Assembly (NCBI GenBank): GCA_002279765.1 | Contig: NCCR01000192.1 | Location: 1 to 10,897 of the forward strand | DNA from: Verrucomicrobia bacterium 12-59-8 | Lineage (GTDB): Bacteria > Verrucomicrobiota > Verrucomicrobiae > Verrucomicrobiales > Verrucomicrobiaceae | DNA: 10,897 nucleotides | Direction: 5' to 3' | Shown: one piece after another, positions 1-5,991 of the stretch | How the letters are laid out: every line of letters starts with the position of its first letter | Numbering within the stretch: position 1 is the first letter of the stretch | Made by a program: the position numbers and the translations under genes | Notes under the pieces: model-generated | What the model was told of the DNA's origin: nothing | The model's input: the letters and a program-made list of their open reading frames with translations, nothing else | Database searches by the model: none

Positions 1-10
1 TGTAAGCCAT

Positions 11-60
11 TGATAATGAGATATTTATATAATTTCTATACACATATCTTTATCATTTTT
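11..60 (+). terminator. AT-rich hairpin followed by a T-run, possible terminator of an off-window gene
   Basis: The left arm is TGATAA-TG-AGATAT (11-24) and the right arm is ATATCTTTATCA (44-55). They pair over 12 bp with a 2-nt bulge (17-18) and a 19-nt loop, and five T residues (56-60) follow at once. The order stem then T-run fits an intrinsic terminator for a gene entering from the left on the + strand. The stem is very AT-rich and therefore weak, and arms like these can arise by chance in AT-rich DNA. An operator is the other possibility. Confidence 0.3.
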
Positions 61-91
61 ACAATTATTTGAGTTATTTCTGATATGGTTG

Positions 92-119
92 TTGCATCAA
101 CTCTAATTTCTGTTATAAA
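92..119 (+). promoter_or_regulatory. Putative extended -10 promoter of the NlpC/P60-like gene
   Basis: A TTGCAT box (92-97) is followed after 16 nt by TATAAA (114-119). The dinucleotide TG at 111-112 gives the extended -10 form TGnTATAAA. It lies in the AT-rich block upstream of the start codon at 152 and predicts a transcript start near 126 with a leader of about 25 nt. Inferred from sigma-70-type consensus; AT-rich DNA yields such matches by chance. Confidence 0.5.
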
Positions 120-151
120 TACTAGCAGAATCAAGAGCCACTTACGCAGCC

Positions 152-745
152 ATGAAAACACTCATCCGCCTCGCCCTCACCGTCAGCCTCCTCGCCGTCG
201 CTACCGCCGCGAACGCCCAGAATGGTTACTATGCCGCCGGTTACTATGCCGCTCCCCAGGCTCAGGCTGCCTACGCTCAGGAACAGGCCAACGCCCAGGC
301 ATGGGCCGCCTACAACGCCCAGCAGCAGGCCAATGCGGCAGGCTGGGCTCGTTACTACGCCGACCAGGCAGCCGCCAAGCAGGCAGCAGCTCAGCGCGCC
401 GCCGCTTCCCGCCCTGCCGTTGGCAATTCTCAGATCCGCTTTGACGGTCGCTTTGCTTCCGTCGGCCAGACCGCCCCTCAGGCCCTCCAGTTCGCCGTTT
501 ATGCCGCCAACACCCTCCAGAACAAGCCCTACGTCCTGGGTGGCGGCCATCGCAATATTGAGGACAGCGCTTATGACTGCAGCAGCAGCACTTCTTACGT
601 CCTCATGAAGGCAGGATTGCTGAACCGCTGCCTGTCCAGCAAGGAGTTCGCCAACTCCGGCCAGCTCACGGGCGAAGGTCCCCGCTGGCGCACCAAGGGC
701 CGCAACTATGCTGGCTTCTCCCCCCGCCATCCTTCGGGCATGTAA
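152..745 (+). CDS. Secreted Ala/Gln-rich protein with an NlpC/P60-like C-terminus lacking the His segment
   Basis: The 197-residue protein has a signal peptide: positively charged start, hydrophobic core 7-19, and ANA|Q cleavage after residue 22. A tandem GYYAA repeat (25-34) follows, then a low-complexity Ala/Gln/Tyr region (35-86), probably an extended helix. The C-terminal part (about 107-197) resembles secreted NlpC/P60-type peptidoglycan endopeptidases, with YVLGGG (127-132) and YDCSSS (141-146) carrying the presumed nucleophile Cys143. It ends in GPRWRT...GF..RHPSGM, a tail I associate with this family. In complete members a stretch with the catalytic His (around a GH motif) and a following RLDTS-like strand separates the Cys helix from GPRWR. 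Here only about 15 residues lie between, and no His occurs from 134 to 192. Peptidoglycan cleavage is therefore doubtful. Envelope or wall-binding function is inferred. The start is set by the signal peptide; only a poorly spaced AAGAG (133-137) precedes it. Confidence 0.75.
   Translation: MKTLIRLALTVSLLAVATAANAQNGYYAAGYYAAPQAQAAYAQEQANAQAWAAYNAQQQANAAGWARYYADQAAAKQAAAQRAAASRPAVGNSQIRFDGRFASVGQTAPQALQFAVYAANTLQNKPYVLGGGHRNIEDSAYDCSSSTSYVLMKAGLLNRCLSSKEFANSGQLTGEGPRWRTKGRNYAGFSPRHPSGM
224..253 (+). repeat. 15-bp tandem duplication encoding GYYAA twice
   Basis: GGTTACTATGCCGCC (224-238) is followed directly by the same unit with one changed base (239-253). The repeat is in frame and encodes two GYYAA units just after the predicted signal peptide cleavage site. 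The near-identity at DNA level suggests recent slippage or duplication rather than an old protein repeat. Confidence 0.85.
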
Positions 746-848
746 TTCTCATTTTTGTGACTCGATTATCACACTCGTAAACAAACCTTCATTCAAATCT
801 GAATCTCACCGACTAAATCACCTCGAAACTCTCAAATCTACGAATCAT

Positions 849-1040
849 ATGAAAACCAACACCACCTCCTCAACCTCCTCCAACAAAGAAATCGCCCTCG
901 GCTGGACCTCGATGCCTGCTTACGGTGAGGTGATGACCCAGGTCATCGGCACCGCCCACACCGATGTGAAAAGCAGCATCAGCCTCGGCAAACAAAGCGT
1001 CCTGAAGTCCTTCTGGAGCACCCTGAGCAACCTCAAGTAA
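849..1040 (+). CDS. Hypothetical 63-residue protein
   Basis: I do not recognise this protein. The chosen ATG at 849 gives 63 residues beginning MKTNTTSSTSS, with a Ser/Thr-rich, probably disordered N-terminus (3-12) and then a more ordered stretch (IALGWTSMPAYGEVM, about 15-29). The C-terminus is basic and ends SNLK. There is no signal peptide, membrane segment or Cys. Codons from about residue 13 on favour C/G in the third position like the neighbouring genes, which argues that the frame is real. The frame is open further upstream to 708, but that would overlap the preceding gene in another frame and read through an AT-rich spacer, so the shorter form is preferred. There is no Shine-Dalgarno sequence. 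The AT-rich spacer 746-848 may hold its own promoter. Confidence 0.55.
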   Translation: MKTNTTSSTSSNKEIALGWTSMPAYGEVMTQVIGTAHTDVKSSISLGKQSVLKSFWSTLSNLK

Positions 1041-1113
1041 CCAGCAGGCAGGGCTGGCGCGCCCTTCACCTTGCGCTCTGCACGCCCTCGGGTATGGCTC
1101 ACCGCTCCCACGC

Positions 1114-2025
1114 ATGCAGGTTCTTCGCTCCATCGACGCCCTTTCCACTCTTCCCGGCCCCCTCGCCCTTGCCGTGGGCGTGTTTGATGGAATCCACCTC
1201 GGGCACCAGGAGGTCATCCGTGCGGCCCAGGAACATGCCACGCAGCACCAAGGCACGGCAGTCGTCGTAACCTTTGACCCGCACCCGATGCAGGTTCTGC
1301 GCCCCGGCTCCGCCCCCAAGCTGCTCTGCGGCCCGCGCCATCAGCAGCTCATTCTCTCACAAGCTGGCGTTACCTGCCTGCTGGCCTGCCCCTTCACTGC
1401 TGAGACCGCCAAAACCCCGGCGCGCGATTTCATCCAGCAGTTCGTCCGCGCCTCACGCCCGCTGGGCTGCATCTCCGTCGGTTATACCTGGAGCTTTGGC
1501 CACCGACGTGAAGGCAACATCCACCTGCTCATGGAAATGGGGCAGGAACGCGACTTTGCCGTGTATGGCGTACCGCCCTTGAAAATCGACGCTCAAGTCG
1601 TCAGCAGCACCTTGATTCGTGAGGCGGTTTCAATTGGCGATTTCCGAAAAGCCGCCACGCTGCTCGGCCGCGAGTACTCCGTCTTTGGTACCGTCATCGA
1701 AGGCCAGAAACTCGGCCGCCAGCTCGGCTTTCCGACCGCGAATGTCGATGTCGAAAATGAGCAACTCCCGCCCCTCGGCGTTTATGCCGTTGAGGCACGC
1801 ATCGGTACGCAATGGTTCCCAGGCGTGGCCAATCTTGGCCGCCGGCCCACCGTCGCGGCAGACGCCGATCCTTCGCTCGAAGTACACCTGCTCGACTGGA
1901 GCGGCGACATCTATGGCAAAGACATGGAGGTGCGCTTCACCCGCTACCTGCGCGGCGAGATGAAATTCGCCAGCCTCAATGAACTCAAAGCGCAGATCGC
2001 GCGGGACATCACCGCAGCCAAGTAG
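1114..2025 (+). CDS. ribF: Bifunctional riboflavin kinase / FMN adenylyltransferase (FAD synthetase)
   Basis: This cytoplasmic enzyme phosphorylates riboflavin to FMN and then adenylates FMN to FAD. At 303 residues it has the usual full length. The N-terminal nucleotidyltransferase domain (about 1-180) shows GVFDGIHLGHQ (22-32), with the HxGH-type ATP-binding motif, TFDPHP (53-58), and SSTLIRE (164-170), the ISSTxIR-type motif. The C-terminal riboflavin kinase domain (about 183-303) shows GQKLGRQLGFPTAN (197-210), GVYAV (222-226), GVANLGRRPTV (237-247) and LEVHLLDW (255-262), with Glu256 as the expected catalytic base. One departure is VGYTWSFG (122-129), where most relatives have a DF pair in place of TW. 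The ATG at 1114 fits the family start; no Shine-Dalgarno precedes it. It lies 73 bp after the small gene and converges on the ThuA gene 30 bp downstream. Confidence 0.95.
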   Translation: MQVLRSIDALSTLPGPLALAVGVFDGIHLGHQEVIRAAQEHATQHQGTAVVVTFDPHPMQVLRPGSAPKLLCGPRHQQLILSQAGVTCLLACPFTAETAKTPARDFIQQFVRASRPLGCISVGYTWSFGHRREGNIHLLMEMGQERDFAVYGVPPLKIDAQVVSSTLIREAVSIGDFRKAATLLGREYSVFGTVIEGQKLGRQLGFPTANVDVENEQLPPLGVYAVEARIGTQWFPGVANLGRRPTVAADADPSLEVHLLDWSGDIYGKDMEVRFTRYLRGEMKFASLNELKAQIARDITAAK

Positions 2026-2055
2026 CCCCGTTGCGCAGCAACTGGACAACTTTAC

Positions 2056-2967
2056 TCAAGGCTTCTTCGGCGCAGGCGGCTGCTGCTTCGGATAACCATC
2101 CAGCTTCACCACGCTCACCGCAGCCTCCGTCGGGAAGTCCACCGGCACTGCCGCCGTGCGCTCCACATGGCCCGTGGCCGCCCATTCGGTGCCGCGCTGC
2201 AGGATCGTGTAAAAGCCGCGATCCAGCATTGAGTAGTCCGCATGACCCAGCGTGGTGTGAAACACCCGGCCCTTGTGATAGCCGAGCACCATGTTGTTCG
2301 GCTCATTCACTGCCGTGAGGTCGGACACCGCCGTGGTCAGCACGTCCACATTTTCCGCCGGGCCGCGCAGCTTGCTGTAAAGCTCGTCCTTCGCGTGCAG
2401 CCAGCGCTTGGGCAGACCACGCGTGATCGGATGATCCGGATTCTGAATTTCGACAACGAACTCATGCTGCGCGCCGTGCGCACCGCCATTCCCAGCCACG
2501 GTGTCACGGAACAGCTTGCCGTCCTTCACATACAGCCAGGGGCCGGACATCTCATTCCGCCCGCCCCAGCCACCGACGCCAATCATGTCATTGTATTCCT
2601 TCCACTCAGGAAACGAATTGTTTGCCGCATGGATCGAGACAAAACCACCGCCGTCCGCCACATACTTCGTGAACGCATCACGCACGTTCTGCGGCCAGGG
2701 CTCGCCATTGTAGTTGCTTACCACCGCCTGGTAGTCGCTGAACACCGGCTTCCACGCATGCCAGGCTTCAGGCGGCGATCCCTTGGGTGGTGTAGAGCTG
2801 ACATCGACGGTAAAAGCACCGCTGCTCTCCAGCGCATTGCGCAGCACTGGCGTGGTGATCTCCCACTTGTGGTTGTTCTGACCGTCCACGATGAGGACTT
2901 TCAGTTTGTCGGCGGCGTGCAGGCTGGCGGCAGCACACAGAAGAAAGGTAAAAACGATGGAGCGCAT
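2056..2967 (-). CDS. Secreted ThuA-domain protein
   Basis: The protein has 303 residues from the ATG at 2967: a signal peptide (MRSIVFTFLL, cleavage near LHA|A at about 18) and then one ThuA domain, a class I glutamine amidotransferase-like fold named after a trehalose-utilisation protein. Visible landmarks are VLIVDGQNNHKWE (24-36), DGGGFVSIHAANNSF (105-119) at the nucleophile-elbow position, DHPITRGLP (178-186), HAKDELYSKL (191-200) and HKGRVFHTTLGHA (231-243). The elbow has no Cys (SIHAA), as is usual in ThuA proteins. A proline/lysine-rich tail closes the protein. Such proteins are abundant in Verrucomicrobia and Planctomycetes and are thought to act in carbohydrate breakdown; the reaction is not established. 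The frame is open upstream to 3006, but the internal Met gives a clean signal peptide and is preferred. It is a single gene, convergent with ribF and divergent from the CNNM operon. Confidence 0.88.
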   Translation of the reverse strand: MRSIVFTFLLCAAASLHAADKLKVLIVDGQNNHKWEITTPVLRNALESSGAFTVDVSSTPPKGSPPEAWHAWKPVFSDYQAVVSNYNGEPWPQNVRDAFTKYVADGGGFVSIHAANNSFPEWKEYNDMIGVGGWGGRNEMSGPWLYVKDGKLFRDTVAGNGGAHGAQHEFVVEIQNPDHPITRGLPKRWLHAKDELYSKLRGPAENVDVLTTAVSDLTAVNEPNNMVLGYHKGRVFHTTLGHADYSMLDRGFYTILQRGTEWAATGHVERTAAVPVDFPTEAAVSVVKLDGYPKQQPPAPKKP

Positions 2968-3008
2968 GGTTGTGACGTAGCTATCAGCCCGGCGAACTTT
3001 TGGCAAGA

Positions 3009-3030
3009 ACGAACCTGCGCAAGAGTTCGT
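3009..3030. promoter_or_regulatory. Inverted repeat in the divergent intergenic region
   Basis: ACGAAC (3009-3014) and GTTCGT (3025-3030) form a perfect 6-bp inverted repeat separated by 10 bp, so the half-sites are centred 16 bp apart. The repeat lies in the 113-bp spacer between the ThuA gene and the first CNNM gene, which must hold promoters in both directions. An operator role is inference; a repeat of this size can occur by chance. I found no convincing -35/-10 pair for either gene here. Confidence 0.25.
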
Positions 3031-3080
3031 AATACACCTTGACCCTCGGTGCTGTCACCCACACTGAGAACTTCTTCTAG

Positions 3081-4343
3081 ATGTCCCTGCTTGTTGCTTT
3101 CCTGCTCTACTTCGCGCTGCTGCTGCTGCTCGCGGTCATTTCCGCTGCAGAAACAGCCATCCACAGCGCGCGCGACGTCGAAGCTCAGCTGCTCGCCGCC
3201 GGAGAGGGAGCCGTGGCTCAAAGGCTTCGCGCCATCACCGCCAATCCCTTTGCGCAGCTGCACCACACCCTGCTGCTTTCTGCGGCGCTGAATCTCGCCC
3301 TCGCAGCTCTCGGCCTGTGGCTCGTGACCGGTCCGCTGCGGGCTTTGGGGTGGAATGTGTGGATCACATCATCCGTCATATTCTTGGCAACGGTCCTGCT
3401 AGGAGATATGGCTCCCAAATTTTTTGCCGCTCGCAATCCCTCCGTGGTTCTGCTCGGCAGCCTGCGTTTGCTGCATCCGCTGCGCAACGTGATCGACCCC
3501 CTCGCCTCGCTTGTCGATCGCACCACGGATGCGCTGCTGCAAAAATTCGTCACCCGGCATATCAAGATGCGCCTGCCCGTTACGCGTGATGAATTCGAAA
3601 CACTCGTTGAAATGCGCCAGGAGCAGGGCCTGCTGGACAGCGATGACAGCGCCATGATCCATGAAGCGCTCGACATCGAGGCGCTCACCGTGCGCGACTG
3701 CATGATCCCGCGCGTGGATCTCGCGCTCATGAGCAGCGAGGACTCGCCGCAGAAGAACCTCTCCATCCTGGAAAAATCCGCCGGACGTTTTGTCATCGTG
3801 TATGGTGAGACCCCCGACTTCGTCGAAGGTGTAATCGACACCGGTGCCTGGAAGCTCGCGAACCGCCCGGAGTGGCAAACTTTCATGCGCGCGCCAGCTT
3901 TTGTGCCTGAAACCATGCCTGTGCTCGAAGCCTTGGAGCAGCACCTGCAAAGCGACGATCTGCCGGTCCTCATCGCGGATGAATACGGGGGCCTCGAAGG
4001 CATGATCACCCGCCGTGAAATCGCCGACTGGCTGCTCTACGAAGCCGCGCCCTGGCATGGCGAAGCCTCGGAGATTCGGGATCTGGGGGCAGGTCGTTTT
4101 CTGCTGGATGGTGGCACTCGGCTTGATCACCTCAAAGAAGAACTCGGTGTCGATCTGCAGGCTGACGGCATCGACACCATCGGCGGCCTGGTCTTCAATC
4201 AACTCGGTCATGTGCCCAAGCCAGGCGAACGCATCAGCATCGACACCGCCGACATCAAAGTGCGCCGCATTGTGCGCGCCCGCATTCAGGAGGTGGAACT
4301 CCGCCTCAAACCCAAACCTGCCGACGAATCCAGCGACCACTAA
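3081..4343 (+). CDS. HlyC/CorC-type CNNM transporter, full-length (CNNM + CBS pair + CorC_HlyC domain)
   Basis: A 420-residue inner-membrane protein. The N-terminal CNNM (DUF21) domain (about 1-160) has hydrophobic segments near 2-22, 62-83 and 94-116, the ISAAETAI motif (20-27) and GDMAPK (108-113), a variant of the usual GE..PK. The cytosolic CBS pair (about 200-325) begins at VRDCMIPRVDL (204-214), and the second CBS ends in DEYGGLEGMITRREI (300-314). A CorC_HlyC transporter-associated domain (about 331-410) shows GGLVFNQLGHVPKPGE (368-383). The family is associated with Mg2+ (sometimes Co2+) export and homeostasis, with ATP/Mg2+ binding at the CBS pair; the old haemolysin label is historical. 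The start fits the first membrane helix; no Shine-Dalgarno precedes it. The next gene, 15 bp downstream, is a shorter paralogue, so the two probably form one transcription unit. Confidence 0.92.
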   Translation: MSLLVAFLLYFALLLLLAVISAAETAIHSARDVEAQLLAAGEGAVAQRLRAITANPFAQLHHTLLLSAALNLALAALGLWLVTGPLRALGWNVWITSSVIFLATVLLGDMAPKFFAARNPSVVLLGSLRLLHPLRNVIDPLASLVDRTTDALLQKFVTRHIKMRLPVTRDEFETLVEMRQEQGLLDSDDSAMIHEALDIEALTVRDCMIPRVDLALMSSEDSPQKNLSILEKSAGRFVIVYGETPDFVEGVIDTGAWKLANRPEWQTFMRAPAFVPETMPVLEALEQHLQSDDLPVLIADEYGGLEGMITRREIADWLLYEAAPWHGEASEIRDLGAGRFLLDGGTRLDHLKEELGVDLQADGIDTIGGLVFNQLGHVPKPGERISIDTADIKVRRIVRARIQEVELRLKPKPADESSDH

Positions 4344-4358
4344 TTTCATCCTTCCCCC

Positions 4359-5294
4359 ATGACCTGGCTTCTGCTCATCCTCTGCCTCGCCCTTTCCTTC
4401 ATGCTCTCCGGCCTGGAGAGCGCGGTGATGGCCGTCAGCCGCGTGCGGGTGCGTCATGCTGCGACGGCTGGCGACCGCCGCGCACGCGGCCTGTTGCCGC
4501 TGCTTGAAGACCGGGATGCCTTGATCGGCTGCATCACTGTGGCCAACCATCTCACCAATCTAGCCGCCTTCTTGCTCGTCGCATTCCCCATCATCCACCA
4601 TGCGACTTTGTGGGGCTACGTGCTCGCCTTCACCCTCGCGCTGCCCGTTTTCCTCATCGGCCTGGAGGTCATGCCCAAGAAGCTTTTTCGCAGCTACCCC
4701 TTCCGTTCCATGCGCAGCGTCTCACCGCTCGTCCATCTCGTCGGTCTGGCGCGACCTCTGTTTCGCGTGGTGACGGGCAAAAAAAACACCGAAACCTGCG
4801 AAGCCCCGAGCGAGGCACGTCAGACACGCGGGCGCGACGATTTGAAGGCGCTGGCGCAGGAACTCGCCGCCCAGCATCAGCTTTCCCCCAATGCCATGCA
4901 TCTCATCGAACGCGTGCTTGACTACAAAAAGCTGAGCACTGCCGATGTCATGCAGCCGCTTGCACGCAGCATCGCCCTCGCCGCTGAGATCCCACTCAGC
5001 ACGGCCTTGATTGTGGCCCGTGAGCAAAACTGCACCTTGCTTCCCGTGCTTGGGGACAACGGCAGCTTCATCGGCCTCCTCGACACCACCGACCTTCCCG
5101 CCATCATTCCGCCTGACCGCCTCGTGCGCCACCACATGCGCACACTGGATGCCGTGCCCGCCAGCCTGCCCGCCCTGCACACGCTGCAGCGCATGCGCAA
5201 ATCCGGCCGTCGCCTCGCCATTGTCCTCGATGAACGCCAGCAGCCGCTCGGCCTCATTACGGAAGAGCGCCTGCTCGAACCACTGATGCATTGA
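4359..5294 (+). CDS. Short CNNM/CBS-domain membrane protein (HlyC/CorC family, no C-terminal domain)
   Basis: A 311-residue paralogue of the preceding protein. The CNNM domain (about 1-145) has hydrophobic segments near 2-25, 54-79 and 84-104, the SGLESAVMAVSR motif (17-28) and LEVMPKKLFRSYP (102-114), which keeps the Glu and PK of the family signature. A charged linker (140-165) leads to a CBS pair: the first from about 194 (TADVMQPLAR) to FIGLLDTTDL (237-246), the second from about 257 to LGLITEERLL (297-306). It stops there, so the CorC_HlyC domain of the upstream paralogue is absent; many short family members look like this. The 15-bp spacing and matched topology suggest co-expression and possibly a mixed dimer, since CNNM proteins dimerise through both domains. 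That last point is inference. Confidence 0.9.
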   Translation: MTWLLLILCLALSFMLSGLESAVMAVSRVRVRHAATAGDRRARGLLPLLEDRDALIGCITVANHLTNLAAFLLVAFPIIHHATLWGYVLAFTLALPVFLIGLEVMPKKLFRSYPFRSMRSVSPLVHLVGLARPLFRVVTGKKNTETCEAPSEARQTRGRDDLKALAQELAAQHQLSPNAMHLIERVLDYKKLSTADVMQPLARSIALAAEIPLSTALIVAREQNCTLLPVLGDNGSFIGLLDTTDLPAIIPPDRLVRHHMRTLDAVPASLPALHTLQRMRKSGRRLAIVLDERQQPLGLITEERLLEPLMH

Positions 5295-5318
5295 GGGGGG
5301 GCAATGCAGGAGTTTACG

Positions 5319-5358
5319 GTGGTTGACGATTGTTGACAGTGGTTGACGATGGTTGGGT
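5319..5358 (+). repeat. 20-bp tandem repeat (about four decamers) upstream of rdgB
   Basis: GTGGTTGACGAT occurs at 5319-5330 and again at 5339-5350. A finer 10-bp period is visible from 5321 to 5360: GGTTGACGAT, TGTTGACAGT, GGTTGACGAT, GGTTGGGTCC, each with GTTG at positions 2-5. The units also contain TTGACA/TTGACG, which look like -35 boxes, but no matching -10 lies at the right distance. The repeat sits between the second CNNM gene and rdgB, just after a run of seven G (5295-5301). Confidence 0.8.
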
Positions 5359-5390
5359 CCAAGACCACGCTTTCAATCGTCATTTCCACT
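5319..5390 (+). promoter_or_regulatory. Potential leader stem ending at the rdgB start codon
   Basis: The segment just before the rdgB ATG can pair with either repeat copy upstream. Copy 2: AGTGG (5338-5342) with CCACT (5386-5390) and TGACGAT (5344-5350) with ATCGTCA (5376-5382), 12 bp in all across a 1x3 internal loop, with a small GGTC-CAA-GACC hairpin (5356-5366) inside. Copy 1: TGACGATTG (5324-5332) with CAATCGTCA (5374-5382), 9 bp, plus GTGG with CCAC. The two pairings exclude each other. The complementarity is seen directly; a regulatory role in translation is inference. There is no U-run, so it is not a terminator. Confidence 0.35.
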
Positions 5391-5987
5391 ATGTCCCGAC
5401 TCGTCTTCGCCACCTCCAACGCCCACAAGACTGAAGAAGTCGCCGCCATCCTCGGAGAGAACTGGCAGGTCGAAGATCTTCGCGCCCATCCCGGTGTCAC
5501 CCTCGATGAAGAAACGGGCGATACATTTGAGGCTAATGCCATCATCAAAGCCGTAAGCGGCAGCCGGTGTGCTCCCGGATTGCTCGTGCTCGCCGATGAT
5601 TCCGGCCTGGAGGTGGACGCCCTGGGCGGTGCGCCAGGTGTTCGCAGCGCCCGCTATGCAGGAGAACAAGCCAATGCGGCTGACAACCGCGCGAAATTAA
5701 AAACCGAACTCGCGAAACTGCCACAGCCCCCGCGCTTCAGCGGGCGCTTCCGCTGCTGCATGGTCCTGGCCCGAGATGGTGCGGTGCTGCACATCACCCA
5801 CGGCAGCGTCGAAGGCCAGCTCCTCACTGAGGAAGTAGGCGCAGGCGGCTTCGGTTATGATGCGCTCTTCATTCCCGACGGCTTCACGGAGACTTTCGGC
5901 GTCCTATCTGCCGATACGAAGAACCAGCTCAGCCATCGTGCCCGCGCCCTCGCGGCGATGAAAGAGCAACTCGCCTCACTGGCCTGA
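5391..5987 (+). CDS. rdgB: XTP/dITP diphosphatase (non-canonical purine NTP pyrophosphatase)
   Basis: This cytoplasmic enzyme hydrolyses dITP, XTP and ITP to the monophosphates, keeping deaminated purines out of DNA and RNA. At 198 residues it has the normal length for the HAM1/RdgB family. Signatures run in order: FATSNAHKTEEV (6-17), which holds the nucleotide-binding TSN..K; ETGDTFEANAIIKA (41-54); ADDSGLEVDAL (68-78) with the metal/catalytic Asp; GAPGVRSARYAG (80-91); GFGYDALF (153-160); and KNQLSHRARAL (177-187). The Pro usual in GFGYDPLF is Ala here. The ATG at 5391 places MSRLVFATSN at the family's normal N-terminus. In-frame upstream starts (TTG 5343, ATG 5349) would add about 16 or 14 residues absent from the family and are rejected. 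No Shine-Dalgarno precedes it; a repeat-based stem does. The next gene follows after 4 bp. Confidence 0.95.
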   Translation: MSRLVFATSNAHKTEEVAAILGENWQVEDLRAHPGVTLDEETGDTFEANAIIKAVSGSRCAPGLLVLADDSGLEVDALGGAPGVRSARYAGEQANAADNRAKLKTELAKLPQPPRFSGRFRCCMVLARDGAVLHITHGSVEGQLLTEEVGAGGFGYDALFIPDGFTETFGVLSADTKNQLSHRARALAAMKEQLASLA

Positions 5988-5991
5988 TCTT

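Noticed and set aside
756..773. TGTGA-N8-TCACA dyad, resembling a CRP-type operator
   Set aside because: CRP/FNR sites have 6 or 4 bases between such arms. With a spacing of 8 and only 5-bp arms, this is not a credible match, and no strong promoter lies beside it.
708..848. Upstream extension of the 63-residue hypothetical protein
   Set aside because: The extension overlaps the preceding gene in another frame and then reads an AT-rich spacer with atypical codons; the ATG at 849 is more plausible.
2030..2042. GTTGC-GCA-GCAAC hairpin between ribF and the convergent ThuA gene
   Set aside because: The stem has only 5 bp and no T-run follows on either strand, so it is too weak to call a terminator.
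2968..3006. Earlier in-frame start for the ThuA protein at 3006
   Set aside because: It would put 13 mostly polar, charged residues before the hydrophobic signal segment; the Met at 2967 gives a standard signal peptide.
2242..3042. 266-codon open frame on the plus strand opposite the ThuA gene
   Set aside because: The minus strand has a signal peptide and all ThuA landmarks, while the plus frame has no recognisable features.
3399..4550. 383-codon open frame on the minus strand across the two CNNM genes
   Set aside because: It is antisense to two well-supported membrane protein genes, runs across their boundary and shows no family motif. It is a shadow of GC-rich coding sequence.
5295..5301. 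Run of seven G after the second CNNM gene, as a phase-variable tract
   Set aside because: It lies outside any coding frame and not clearly in a promoter spacer, so a switching role cannot be supported.
5343..5390. Earlier in-frame starts for rdgB (TTG 5343, ATG 5349)
   Set aside because: The added residues lie outside the family's N-terminus and are encoded by the repeat and stem region; MSRLVFATSN at 5391 is the normal family start.
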